A stretch of 64,000 nucleotides of DNA from Methylobacterium sp. FF17 (GTDB lineage Bacteria; Pseudomonadota; Alphaproteobacteria; Rhizobiales; Beijerinckiaceae). The stretch is from NCBI RefSeq assembly GCF_025813715.1, contig NZ_CP107532.1:5460501-5524500 (forward strand), in the 5' to 3' direction. Positions 43,847-51,798 of this stretch are shown here, piece after piece. The notes beneath the pieces were generated by a model. It saw nothing but the letters and a program-made list of their open reading frames with translations, ran no database searches and was not told where the DNA came from. Each line of letters opens with the position of its first letter. The first letter of the stretch is position 1. Both the position numbers and the translations under genes were made by a program.

Positions 43847-44647
43847 TCACTGAGGCAGAACCTCGAAGGTCGCGTTGTAGACCGCGCGGCGGCGAGCTCC
43901 CGGAATGCTCGACTTATCGTCCTGCGTTTCGGCACCGAACCAGTACAGACCCGCCTGCGAGAACGGCACGGTGACACTGCCATCGGTGGCGGTGGTGAGC
44001 TTCGTCTCCTCCGACTTGTCGCGGTAGCGGCTTCCGCCGCGCACCACCTCGATGGCGACGTTGGCGGCCGGCACCCCGTCCAAGAGAAGGGTAAACCTAG
44101 CAGCTTCGCCCGCCGCGAGGTTATTGGGATGCGTGTCGAAGCGAAGTTCCAGGCCCTTGCCGCTGGGGGCGAAGGCGCCGCTGTCGGGCTTGCCGAGCGT
44201 GACGAACGTTTCCGTGCGCTGCGCGATCTCGGTGACCTTTACCTCCTGGGCATCGGCGGGAATCTCGCGGGCCATCGCCTCGGCGCGGCCGCGCCAACGC
44301 TTGGGTTGTCCGCCGAGCTTGTAGCTCGCCATGACCCCATCGTTGACGACCGCAGCCCGGTAGCTGCCGGGCTTAATTAGGTGGAGGTCGAAGGTGCTGC
44401 GGAACTTACTCGTCGCAGTGTTCTCCGGCGTGACGGCCGTGCCATCCGGTCCGGTGACCACAAGGCCGTTGAGGCGCATCGGCATGTGCTCGAACACGAA
44501 GAGGTCGTTCGAGATCGCCGCGTCGAGGGCGACCCAGGCGTCGCCGCCCGAAAGCACCGTCGACGAAGGCAGCATCCAGGCACGGTGTGCCGCAGCAGGG
44601 CCGGCGAGGGCGATGGTGAGGGCGGTCACCAGGGAAACGAGGCGCAT
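43847..44647 (-). CDS. DUF4198 periplasmic protein (Ni/Co/metal-uptake-associated type)
   Basis: The 266-residue protein has a signal peptide (RLVSLVTALTIALAGPAAAH, cleavage before HRAWMLPS) and a beta-rich DUF4198-type body: AHRAWMLPSSTVLSGG, an immunoglobulin-like EVVRGGSRYRDK stretch and a C-terminal AVYNATFEVLP strand. DUF4198 proteins occur beside TonB receptors and metal transporters, and are thought to bind ligands or metals in the periplasm. ATG 44647 is preceded by GAGGAT. The gene lies 13 bases after the DUF2271 gene and 58 bases before the ApbE start, inside one operon. Confidence 0.83.
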   Translation of the reverse strand: MRLVSLVTALTIALAGPAAAHRAWMLPSSTVLSGGDAWVALDAAISNDLFVFEHMPMRLNGLVVTGPDGTAVTPENTATSKFRSTFDLHLIKPGSYRAAVVNDGVMASYKLGGQPKRWRGRAEAMAREIPADAQEVKVTEIAQRTETFVTLGKPDSGAFAPSGKGLELRFDTHPNNLAAGEAARFTLLLDGVPAANVAIEVVRGGSRYRDKSEETKLTTATDGSVTVPFSQAGLYWFGAETQDDKSSIPGARRRAVYNATFEVLPQ

Positions 44648-44659
44648 CGGAGACAATCC

Positions 44660-45175
44660 TCAGGGCTTGAGTTCGAGGGAAACGATACCGAGCTCGTCTT
44701 TACCCTGGACGGCAGCGTGCACGGCGGCGGTGGGCGGCCAGGACAAGGGCAGGCGCACGACTTCGCGGCCGCCGACCTCGCGGGCCGCCTCGACCACCAC
44801 TTCGTAGGTGCCGGGTTTTAGACTGGCGAGCGGCGCCGCATCGGCGGCGAAGCGCAGGGCATGGGTGCCGGCGGGACGGGTGGCGCCGCTGATCCCGTCC
44901 AGCGGCATCTCGGTCTCACGGCCGATGCGGCGCCACCACTGACGCAGGTCCTTGAGCCACTTGGCGCCGCCCTCGCCCTCGCGTTTGCGGACGTCGTACC
45001 AGACCGCGAGGTTGCCGGCAGCAACGCCGCCCGTGCCCTCGATCCAGGCCGCCACGTAGGGGCGGTGGTACTCGGACACGTCGAGACGCGGGATCTGCAC
45101 GCTGAGGGTGACGTCCCCCGCCAGGGCTGGGGCGGCGAGCAGGGGCGAGAACAGCGCGGTGACGGCCAGACGCAT
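44660..45175 (-). CDS. DUF2271 periplasmic protein
   Basis: The 171-residue product has a signal peptide (AVTALFSPLLAAPALAGD) and the DUF2271 layout: VTLSVQIPRLDVSEYHRPYV with AAWIEGT, KWLKDLRQWWRRIGRE, DGISGATRPAGTH and the ELGIVSLELKP end. Proteins of this family accompany PepSY and ApbE in flavin-linked iron-reduction loci; the D-x-x-S-G-A-T motif resembles the flavinylation site that ApbE recognises (here GISGAT), so its Thr may carry FMN. It sits 15 bases after the PepSY gene. Periplasmic, probably lipid-free. Confidence 0.83.
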   Translation of the reverse strand: MRLAVTALFSPLLAAPALAGDVTLSVQIPRLDVSEYHRPYVAAWIEGTGGVAAGNLAVWYDVRKREGEGGAKWLKDLRQWWRRIGRETEMPLDGISGATRPAGTHALRFAADAAPLASLKPGTYEVVVEAAREVGGREVVRLPLSWPPTAAVHAAVQGKDELGIVSLELKP

Positions 45176-45190
45176 CGGGCGGGGCTTCTC

Positions 45191-45856
45191 TCAAGCGTGG
45201 ATGAACAGCAGGAGGACAAGGAGCGGCGCCAGCAGGCCGAGACCCACTACGGGCCAGGTGGCCGGCCGGCGCGTGGAATGGAATTGCAGCAGCACCAACC
45301 CGGTGAGGCAGAACACCAGGCAGGCCCCGGCGAACACGTCGAGGAACAGGCTCCAAGCCGCCCCGGTATTGCGGCCCTTGTGCAGGTCGTTGAGGTAGGA
45401 GATCCATCCGCGCCCTGTGCGCTCGTGAAGAACGGCACCGGTTGCTCGGTCGAGGCTCACGAAGGCGTCGCCACCGGGGCGCGGCAGCGAGACCAGGGCC
45501 TCGTCCCGCGTCAGCTCGGCCTCACGTCCGGTGAGCTTCACGCCGAACTGCGCCGAGAGCCAGTCCCGCACCACCTCAGGCAGGGCCGTCCGGCCGCTCG
45601 CCGGCAGGGCGCGCAGCTGGCTGGTGAGATCGGCGGGCAGCGTCGCCTCGCGGCTTTCCACCCGAGGACGTGCCTCAAAGGATCCGGCGTGGTTCAGAGT
45701 GATGCCGGTAACGGCGAAGAGCAGCATGCCCACGAGGCACAGCCCTGAACTGACCCAATGCCAAGCATAGAGCTGCTTCAGCCAAAAGGCCCGCCGGGCC
45801 CGGGACCGCCGAGTGCGGTCGGCCTCGCTCCGCCCTGCGAGGGTGATGGCGCTCAC
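45191..45856 (-). CDS. PepSY-associated membrane protein
   Basis: The 221-residue protein has an N-terminal membrane helix ([20 protein letters not shown] then LNHAG), a periplasmic PepSY-type region (about 60-155) and two C-terminal helices ([20 protein letters not shown], then [20 protein letters not shown]). The [12 protein letters not shown] loop with its His residues matches the PepSY_TM family, thought to pass electrons to periplasmic iron-chelate reductases. The start overlaps the PiuC stop by four bases, showing coupling. In the operon it would cooperate with the DUF2271 and ApbE proteins to reduce the imported ferric chelate. Confidence 0.85.
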   Translation of the reverse strand: MSAITLAGRSEADRTRRSRARRAFWLKQLYAWHWVSSGLCLVGMLLFAVTGITLNHAGSFEARPRVESREATLPADLTSQLRALPASGRTALPEVVRDWLSAQFGVKLTGREAELTRDEALVSLPRPGGDAFVSLDRATGAVLHERTGRGWISYLNDLHKGRNTGAAWSLFLDVFAGACLVFCLTGLVLLQFHSTRRPATWPVVGLGLLAPLLVLLLFIHA

Positions 45857-46536
45857 AGCTCAGCCCAGCGCCGGAGCAGGTTGTGGTAGACGCTGGTGAG
45901 CGCGATGACGGAGGCGTTGTCGTCGCTGAGATCCGCCCGCGCGCCCGTGATGCCGCGGTCGAGGTCGTAGAGCAGCGCCCGCGCGCCGTCGTCCTTCACC
46001 ATGGATTGCGACCAGAAGAACGCCGACCAGCGCGAGCCGCGGGTGATCGGCTCGACACGGTGCAGGGAGGTCGCCGGATAGACGATCATGTGCCCCGCCG
46101 GCAGCTTGACCGCGTGCGCGCCGAATGTGTCCTCGATGATCAGCTCGCCGCCGTCATACTCGGATGGGGCGGTTAGGAAGAGTGTGGTCGAGATATCGGC
46201 CCGCATGCGGATGCCGGCCCCCGGCACCGCGCGGATCGCGCCGTCCACGTGAGCTCCGAACCCCATGCCCACGTCGTAGCGGTTGAAAAGGGGCGGCAGT
46301 ACCCGGAGCGGGAGGGCCGCGGCATTGAAGAGCGGGCTGCGCCCGAGCGCCCGCAGGATTAGGTCGCCGAGCTCGCGCGCGGTGGCCGAATCCTCCGGGA
46401 TCTGAAGGTTGTGCTTGGCACGCGCGGCCTGCTGACCGGCGGTTACCCGCCCATCTACCCAGTCTCCGGCCTCAAGGCCTGCGCGGCAGAACGCGACCTC
46501 CTCGGGGGTGAGAACGTTGGGAACCTCGACCAGCAT
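45853..46536 (-). CDS. piuC: PKHD-type Fe(II)/2-oxoglutarate hydroxylase, PiuC-like
   Basis: The 227-residue protein has the double-stranded beta-helix iron site: [10 protein letters not shown] supplies the H-x-D and [18 protein letters not shown] the distal His and 2-oxoglutarate-binding Arg. The N-terminal [13 protein letters not shown] and the length match PiuC/YbiX, enzymes that sit beside TonB receptors of the Fiu/PiuA type. They hydroxylate an unknown substrate, perhaps a catechol siderophore. The stop overlaps the PepSY start, and the gene follows the receptor by four bases. Cytoplasmic. Confidence 0.92.
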   Translation of the reverse strand: MLVEVPNVLTPEEVAFCRAGLEAGDWVDGRVTAGQQAARAKHNLQIPEDSATARELGDLILRALGRSPLFNAAALPLRVLPPLFNRYDVGMGFGAHVDGAIRAVPGAGIRMRADISTTLFLTAPSEYDGGELIIEDTFGAHAVKLPAGHMIVYPATSLHRVEPITRGSRWSAFFWSQSMVKDDGARALLYDLDRGITGARADLSDDNASVIALTSVYHNLLRRWAEL

Positions 46537-46540
46537 CGGC

Positions 46541-48778
46541 TTAGTACCTCAGGCCGAGGCTGACCAGCACGGTGCGACCCGATGTCGGGATTGCGCGCGT
46601 CGAGAAGGCACCAGCGTAGTTGAGCTCGTCCGTCAGGTTGTAGGCGTTGACGGCCACCCGGTAGGCATCGGTCTCGTAGGACAGGAGCGCATCGAGGGAG
46701 AAGGTCCCGGGAATGCGGGTGATGTTGTCACTTGCCGGAAAGTAACCGTCGTCGAAGGAGACGCCGCCGCCGACCGTGATTTTGCCCGGCAGGTTCCACC
46801 AGGACCTGCCAAACGGCGTCAGATCGTAGGTCGTCCAGAGCGTGAAGGCGTTCTCCGGCACGTAGGGTGCCGCGTTGCCGATGTAGGTTCCTGAACGCAC
46901 CGAGCTGCTGAGGTGGGTGTAACCGGCGAGCACGTTCCAAGCCTCGGTGAGCTGGCCTGTCGCCGTGAGCTCGAAGCCCTCGACCCGGCGCTTCTCGCCC
47001 GCGTCCAGGGCACCGGTGATGAGAAGGCCCGTGACAGGATCGATATCGAAGCTGTTGCTCTTATCGACCCGGAACAAGGCTCCGGCGAGGCCCAGGCGTC
47101 CGCCGAGAACGCTGATCTTGGCGCCGAGCTCGTAGAGCTCGCTCTCCTCGGGCTTCAGGGCGGCCGTGTTCGTCACCTCGATGTTGGTGGAATTGGCGAC
47201 ATACTGCCCCTGCGGGGAGAAACCCTTGGCGAAGGTGACGTAGTAGGTCTGGTCCGGGGTCGGCTGCCAGATCGCACTCGCCTTCGGGCTCACGCCAGTC
47301 GAGGCTGCCGTGACGTCGGCCCCGAACACGCCAGTGGTCGTGTTGGTGGTGGCGTAGCTGCTCACGAAGCGATCGACCCGCACGCCGCCGAGGAGCGAGA
47401 ACTGCTCCGTGAGCCATACCCGGTCGCTGAAGAAGCCGCCAAGATTGGCGCCATCGCTGACGCGGCGATTGTTGTAGTTGCGGGTCAGCGCGTAGCCGGT
47501 CTGCTCGAACTGTGGAGTGAGCAGTTGCTGGTTCGGCCGGGTACCGGTGACCGCGAAGCTCGTGCGGCTGTCGGCCTGGTAGAACACGTCGAGGCCCGTC
47601 ACGACCTCGTGCCGCAGGAAGCCCGTGTGGAACTTGGCGATCGCCGTGGTGACGTTCTGGGCACCCCAGGCATCTTGGTCGAAGGCCGAACCGCCGCCTG
47701 CGCTATAGGCGACGAAGGGATTCCCGCCGCTGAAGAAGCCCGACAAGCAGGCGCCAGCGCAAATCGGTGCCGTTGAGGCGAAGTTGCGCTTGTAGAAGGC
47801 GAGCCGGCTGTCGTTGGTGACGGTCAACCAGGGGGCGATCTCCCACTTCATCAGCGAGGTCAGCATGTGCACGTTGGCGTCGTCACGGTCGGTGGCGCGG
47901 GCGTAGGAGGTTGCGCGGTCAAGGCCGAACTCGGTGAGCGGACGGGCGTAGCGGTCTCCGGGGCGCAAGCCCGTCGGCACGCCGTAATCGGGTGTGCGCT
48001 CGCTGCGCTGGAACAGATAGTTCAGGTGCCAGGTGGTGTTGGTCCCCAACCCGAAGCCGAGGGAGGCTGCGATGCCTTCCCGGTCCGACCGGATGTTGTT
48101 GCGGTCTTGGATGTCCTGGCGGTGAATGACGCCATTGAGGCGGATAGCCGTGGTGTCGTCAATGCGACGGTTCACATCGAAGGTGCCCCGCCCTGTCGGC
48201 CCGCTGCCGCCAAGGCCGTCCACGGCGGTGAAGTCGGTCAGCAGGGCCTTCTTCGAGTTGATGTTGATGGCGCCACCCACCGTGCCGAGGCCCAGGGTCT
48301 CACCGGTCGGCCCCTTGATCACCGCGACGTCGCCGATGTTGAAGGCGTCGCGGGCGTAGACACCGAAATCGCGCAATCCGTCGACGTAGACGTCGTTCTT
48401 GGCCTGGAAGCCGCGGATGCGGAACTGGTCGCCGTTGAGGCCGCCGTTACCCTCACCCGAGCTGAGGGTGATGCCCGGTACGTTGCGCAGGGCCTGCTCA
48501 AGGGTGGTCGCCTGCTGCTGGCGGATCACTTCGCCCGGGACCACCGTGATCGCCTGGGGCGTGTCCTGGATGCGTCCTGGTAGGCGGGAGAGGCCCGTGC
48601 TCTCCTGAAGGGTGTTGGGCTGGCGCTCACCGAAGCCCTCGACGCTCAGCATCGGCAGTTCGGCCGCCGCATCCTGTGCCACGGCATCGAAGGGCAGGAA
48701 GGCTCCCAGCGTCGCGGCCAGGCCGACACCGAGCGAGGCTGTGGCGCCCGTGTCACGCAGCGAGAGGGAGGCTGACAT
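46541..48778 (-). CDS. TonB-dependent siderophore receptor (Fiu/PiuA type)
   Basis: The 745-residue protein starts with a signal sequence (about residues 1-34, ending [13 protein letters not shown]) and has an N-terminal plug: [55 protein letters not shown] and [21 protein letters not shown] 22-strand outer-membrane barrel follows, ending [20 protein letters not shown] and [10 protein letters not shown], the terminal aromatic of porin-like barrels. Linkage to PiuC places it with catechol-siderophore receptors such as Fiu/PiuA. It is the first gene of the operon. Expression is probably iron-regulated, but I could not pick out a Fur or Irr box with certainty. Confidence 0.92.
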   Translation of the reverse strand: MSASLSLRDTGATASLGVGLAATLGAFLPFDAVAQDAAAELPMLSVEGFGERQPNTLQESTGLSRLPGRIQDTPQAITVVPGEVIRQQQATTLEQALRNVPGITLSSGEGNGGLNGDQFRIRGFQAKNDVYVDGLRDFGVYARDAFNIGDVAVIKGPTGETLGLGTVGGAININSKKALLTDFTAVDGLGGSGPTGRGTFDVNRRIDDTTAIRLNGVIHRQDIQDRNNIRSDREGIAASLGFGLGTNTTWHLNYLFQRSERTPDYGVPTGLRPGDRYARPLTEFGLDRATSYARATDRDDANVHMLTSLMKWEIAPWLTVTNDSRLAFYKRNFASTAPICAGACLSGFFSGGNPFVAYSAGGGSAFDQDAWGAQNVTTAIAKFHTGFLRHEVVTGLDVFYQADSRTSFAVTGTRPNQQLLTPQFEQTGYALTRNYNNRRVSDGANLGGFFSDRVWLTEQFSLLGGVRVDRFVSSYATTNTTTGVFGADVTAASTGVSPKASAIWQPTPDQTYYVTFAKGFSPQGQYVANSTNIEVTNTAALKPEESELYELGAKISVLGGRLGLAGALFRVDKSNSFDIDPVTGLLITGALDAGEKRRVEGFELTATGQLTEAWNVLAGYTHLSSSVRSGTYIGNAAPYVPENAFTLWTTYDLTPFGRSWWNLPGKITVGGGVSFDDGYFPASDNITRIPGTFSLDALLSYETDAYRVAVNAYNLTDELNYAGAFSTRAIPTSGRTVLVSLGLRY

Positions 48779-49064
48779 CTCAAAACTCCTCGAACAAGAT
48801 GTCAGCGTGTTAGACGCTCACATTCCCGTGAATCAAGTCATGATTGTGTATTTCGCACCGATTGATGCGCAAAAGGGACATATTAGAGTGGCTTCAAACT
48901 GGCCAAGACGGAATGATGCAGCAGGGCGACGCTTCATCTCACTAGTTTATAACCCATCTAATTAAAAACAAACGCCTGATACTTGTCCCTAACGCCACCA
49001 TCTGGCATGCGGCCGAAGATCCCGAGGGCGCTTCACGGTCGCGTGGCCGGGGGCGCAGAGTAAG
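48779..49064. promoter_or_regulatory. AT-rich divergent promoter region of the iron operon
   Basis: The 286 bases between the TonB receptor start and the Sel1 gene are AT-richer than the flanks, especially 48810-48980 (for example TTAGAGTGGCTTCAAACTGG and TTTATAACCC). Both genes must be driven from here. Palindromic half-sites are present but none fits Fur (GATAATGAT), Irr or RirA consensus well enough to name. Confidence 0.5.
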
Positions 49065-50027
49065 ATGCGGCAACGACTGAACCCGACAAAACCCAAGCTA
49101 AACGCCCCCGGATGGGCTGCACCGACGCTTGCTTCCCTGCACCGGCACAGTGAGGCTGATTGGCAACGGATCTTCGCGACACAACCGGACGCGGCCGTGG
49201 CCTGGATTCAGCTCTCCGCGCGATCTGGCTTCAAGGCAGCGCAATTGGTCCTCGGGCAGATGCATCTAGACGGACAGGGCGTCGCGCGCGATTCCGCGTT
49301 GGCCTATGGCTGGTTCATGAAGGCAGCCGCCCTCGGGAGTATCGAGGCGCGCAACATGGTCGGGCGCTGCCACGAACTTGGCTGGGGTGTGCCGGTCGAT
49401 CAGGCGGAGGCACTTTGCCACTACCGCAAAGCTGCAGCGGCGGGCCTGGCATGGGGTCACTACAATGCCGGCTGTCTTCTCCTCTACGGAACGGGCCTGC
49501 GGCGGGATCACCAGCAAGCCCTCTCGCATTTCCTGGCGGCTGCCTCACAGGAGCACGCCAAAGCCATGGGCCTTCTCGGGCGCTGTCATGAGGAAGGGTG
49601 GGGAGTACCAGTCGACCAAGCCGCGGCCGCGACGTGGTATGCGCGTGCCGCCGAAGGAGGTGATTGCTGGGGCGCCTTTAACCTTGGGCTCATGCAGGCC
49701 GAGACTGGAGCATCACGGGACGCCGCCATATGGATGGAGCGTGCCGTCGCAGCAGCAACACCGAACTGCCTCGCTGTCATCGTGAAGACTTTGGTCTCGC
49801 ACTCTGATCCTAAGCTTCGCCAAATTGCCTTGATGGCATCAGATTTGCTGCTTCCTGAGAGTCTGAAGACAGCATATGCCGTACCAGTTCTTGATCGCCT
49901 AACTGTGCACGCGTCGGTCCGCTCACGTAAGTCGTTGGGCAGCTTGCATTCGGCTGCCGCGGCAGTGTTCGGGCTTGCACTCCTTTTGTTGGCTCACGTC
50001 TTGCCAATGAACCGAAGGGCAGGATAG
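49065..50027 (+). CDS. Sel1-like repeat protein
   Basis: The 320-residue protein has about five Sel1/TPR-like repeats with the G-x-G-V-x-x-D-x-x-x-A pattern: LDGQGVARDSALAYGWFMKA, CHELGWGVPVDQAEALCHYR, LYGTGLRRDHQQALSHFLAA and CHEEGWGVPVDQAAAATWYA are clear. A hydrophobic segment at the C-terminus (AAAAVFGLALLLLAHVLPM) may anchor it. Sel1 proteins scaffold protein interactions. A Sel1-repeat gene beside the piuA/piuC pair is also found in pseudomonads as far as I recall, which supports a functional link to the divergent iron operon. Confidence 0.85.
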   Translation: MRQRLNPTKPKLNAPGWAAPTLASLHRHSEADWQRIFATQPDAAVAWIQLSARSGFKAAQLVLGQMHLDGQGVARDSALAYGWFMKAAALGSIEARNMVGRCHELGWGVPVDQAEALCHYRKAAAAGLAWGHYNAGCLLLYGTGLRRDHQQALSHFLAAASQEHAKAMGLLGRCHEEGWGVPVDQAAAATWYARAAEGGDCWGAFNLGLMQAETGASRDAAIWMERAVAAATPNCLAVIVKTLVSHSDPKLRQIALMASDLLLPESLKTAYAVPVLDRLTVHASVRSRKSLGSLHSAAAAVFGLALLLLAHVLPMNRRAG

Positions 50028-50082
50028 CAGGAAATCTGCAACCTACTGATATTACTGACTGCGTTACTTTAGCATTGAGGCA

Positions 50083-50128
50083 GGCGCGAACCACCTGTGC
50101 GCTTCGGAGCGCACAGGTGGTTCGCGCC
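50083..50128. repeat. Perfect 21-bp inverted repeat with 4-base loop
   Basis: The arms at 50083-50103 and 50108-50128 are exact reverse complements; only TCGG separates them. The stem is extended by a U-G pair, making one of the strongest hairpins of the window. It lies 56 bases after the Sel1 stop. No T-run follows, so it is not a standard intrinsic terminator, though it would block or stabilise the end of the Sel1 transcript. It could also be the tip of an old inverted element. Confidence 0.8.
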
Positions 50129-50521
50129 CAGCTTATTGGGAAAACTGACCCTGAACCGAGGTCCGCTTCCGGAAGCAAGGCTAGTTCCCGCTTCTGGCGC
50201 AAAGCGTTCCGACGCTATCTTGGGAATGAATGTCCGCCCATTTGGTTTTGTCTCCCGTAAGCGGACAGGCAGAACCCCACCCACTCCGGCCGACGAGCGG
50301 ACGGACGCGTCCCGATCCGTTTCAGTCCCTAGGCAGGTCCGCTTCCAGGCTGCCGGTGTGGCAGAGGTCGATGACCGGATCTGGCGCGGACCCGATGCGC
50401 CGGGTGCACAGCCGGTGGGTTCGGGGACCATATGTCGCCCTACGGCTGAGCTCGGCATCATGGCAGGATCGAATATGACTGGGCGGAGGGGAGCACCGCG
50501 GTGGTTCGAGGGGGAACGCAT
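50129..50521. other. Intergenic with CCGCTT-type repeat fragments
   Basis: About 390 bases without a gene. The stretch 50150-50265 holds GGTCCGCTTCCGGAAGC (itself a small palindrome around TTCCGGAA) and a second AAGCGGAC near 50256, like the sequence at 42580-42655. Frames here overlap the start of the dehydrogenase gene but show no domain. Confidence 0.4.
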
Positions 50522-51673
50522 ATGGATCAAGTGACCCCGCTCGCCTTGTCCTACGATGCCATCGCCGCCGCCCGGCAAGTGGCGGAGACCGCCGCGACGC
50601 GAGCGGAGGCCCACGACCGCGACGGCGGCTTCCCGACCGAGGACGTCGCCGACCTCGGCTGCCTGGGCCTTCTGGCAGCGCCTATCCCGTCCTTGGCGGG
50701 CGGCGCCGGCCTCGGCGAGGAGCCGGGCGGCCGTAGGCTCGCGGCGGTGCTGCGACTGGTGGGCTACGGCAGCCTGGCGCTCGGGCGGCTCTACGAGGGA
50801 CATGTCAACGCGTTGCAGCTCGTCGCCCGCTACGGCACGCCCGCGCAGCGGGAACGGCTGTTCGCCGACGCACGCGACGGCCACCTGTTCGGCGTCTGGA
50901 ATACCGAGCCGCATGGTGGCGGCCTCGTCCTGGAGGACGGCGCTGACGGGCTGCGACTGACAGGTGCGAAGACCTTCGCCTCGGGAGCGGGCCACGTCAC
51001 CCGTGCCCTTGTGACAGGTCGTGGTCCGGGCGGAAGCGGCACAGTGATGCTGGTCGTGCCGCTGACGCCTGGGAGCCGGGCGGACCTGTCCGCGTGGCAG
51101 CCCCATGGCATGCGCGCCTCGGCCACCGGCACACTCGACTTCGCCGGCATCACCGTCACGGCGGAGAACATCCTGGGCGACCCGGACGATTACTTCCGCC
51201 AGCCGGACTTCTCGGGCGGCGCGTGGCGGTTCGCGGCGGTGCAGCTCGGCGGCATCGAATCCGTATTCGATGCCTGGCGGGGGCATCTCGCCGCGACCGG
51301 CCGCGGCGGCGACCCGCACCAACTCGCGCGCCTCGGCGAGGGTGCCATCGCGGTCGAAGGCGCCAGGCTTTGGGTGGAACGCGCTGCGGGAGCGGTATCC
51401 GATGGCGTCCTGTCGACGGAGCGCGTCGTTGCCCTCGTCAACTTGGCACGGCTCGCCGTCGAACGGGCTGGGCTCAACGTACTGCAGCTCGCTCAGCGCT
51501 CGGTCGGGCTGCAGGGTTTTTTGCACCCGCATCCCCTGGAGCGGCGGTCGCGCGATCTCGCCACCTACCTGCGCCAGCCGGGGCCGGACCGGGCCCTCAC
51601 CGCGGCCGCCGAGGAGATCCTCAGGGCCGGAGGCATGGCCGGGGACCTGTGGGGGGACGGGGCCATGCCGTGA
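50522..51673 (+). CDS. Acyl-CoA dehydrogenase-like protein
   Basis: The 383-residue protein fits the acyl-CoA dehydrogenase fold: an N-terminal helical domain (FPTEDVADLGCLGLLAAPIP and GSLALGRLYEGHVNALQLVA), a mid beta-domain (FGVWNTEPHGGGLVLEDGAD, LTGAKTFASGAGHVTRALVT) and a C-terminal bundle (ALVNLARLAVERAGLNVLQL, AQRSVGLQGF). It binds FAD; the catalytic Glu is not evident, so it may act on another substrate or be non-catalytic. ATG 50522 follows GAGGGGG eight bases upstream. In Methylobacterium such a gene often heads a cluster with PIG-L deacetylase, methyltransferase and glycosyltransferase genes, none of which follow here. Confidence 0.8.
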   Translation: MDQVTPLALSYDAIAAARQVAETAATRAEAHDRDGGFPTEDVADLGCLGLLAAPIPSLAGGAGLGEEPGGRRLAAVLRLVGYGSLALGRLYEGHVNALQLVARYGTPAQRERLFADARDGHLFGVWNTEPHGGGLVLEDGADGLRLTGAKTFASGAGHVTRALVTGRGPGGSGTVMLVVPLTPGSRADLSAWQPHGMRASATGTLDFAGITVTAENILGDPDDYFRQPDFSGGAWRFAAVQLGGIESVFDAWRGHLAATGRGGDPHQLARLGEGAIAVEGARLWVERAAGAVSDGVLSTERVVALVNLARLAVERAGLNVLQLAQRSVGLQGFLHPHPLERRSRDLATYLRQPGPDRALTAAAEEILRAGGMAGDLWGDGAMP

Positions 51674-51798
51674 ACGGCGTCGGGGTACGGACGCAGCCCC
51701 GATTACCGGTAATGCCTCGGCGGCATGTTGCGCCGCTTGCGCGAGGATGACGCCCAAACCCGCAGGAGGTGGGTCCACTTGGCGGAGGAGAACCTCCG

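Noticed and set aside
42580..50265. AAGCGG/CCGCTT fragments as a named mobile element
   Set aside because: The matches are short and not flanked by target duplications, so I report them only as repeat-like sequence.
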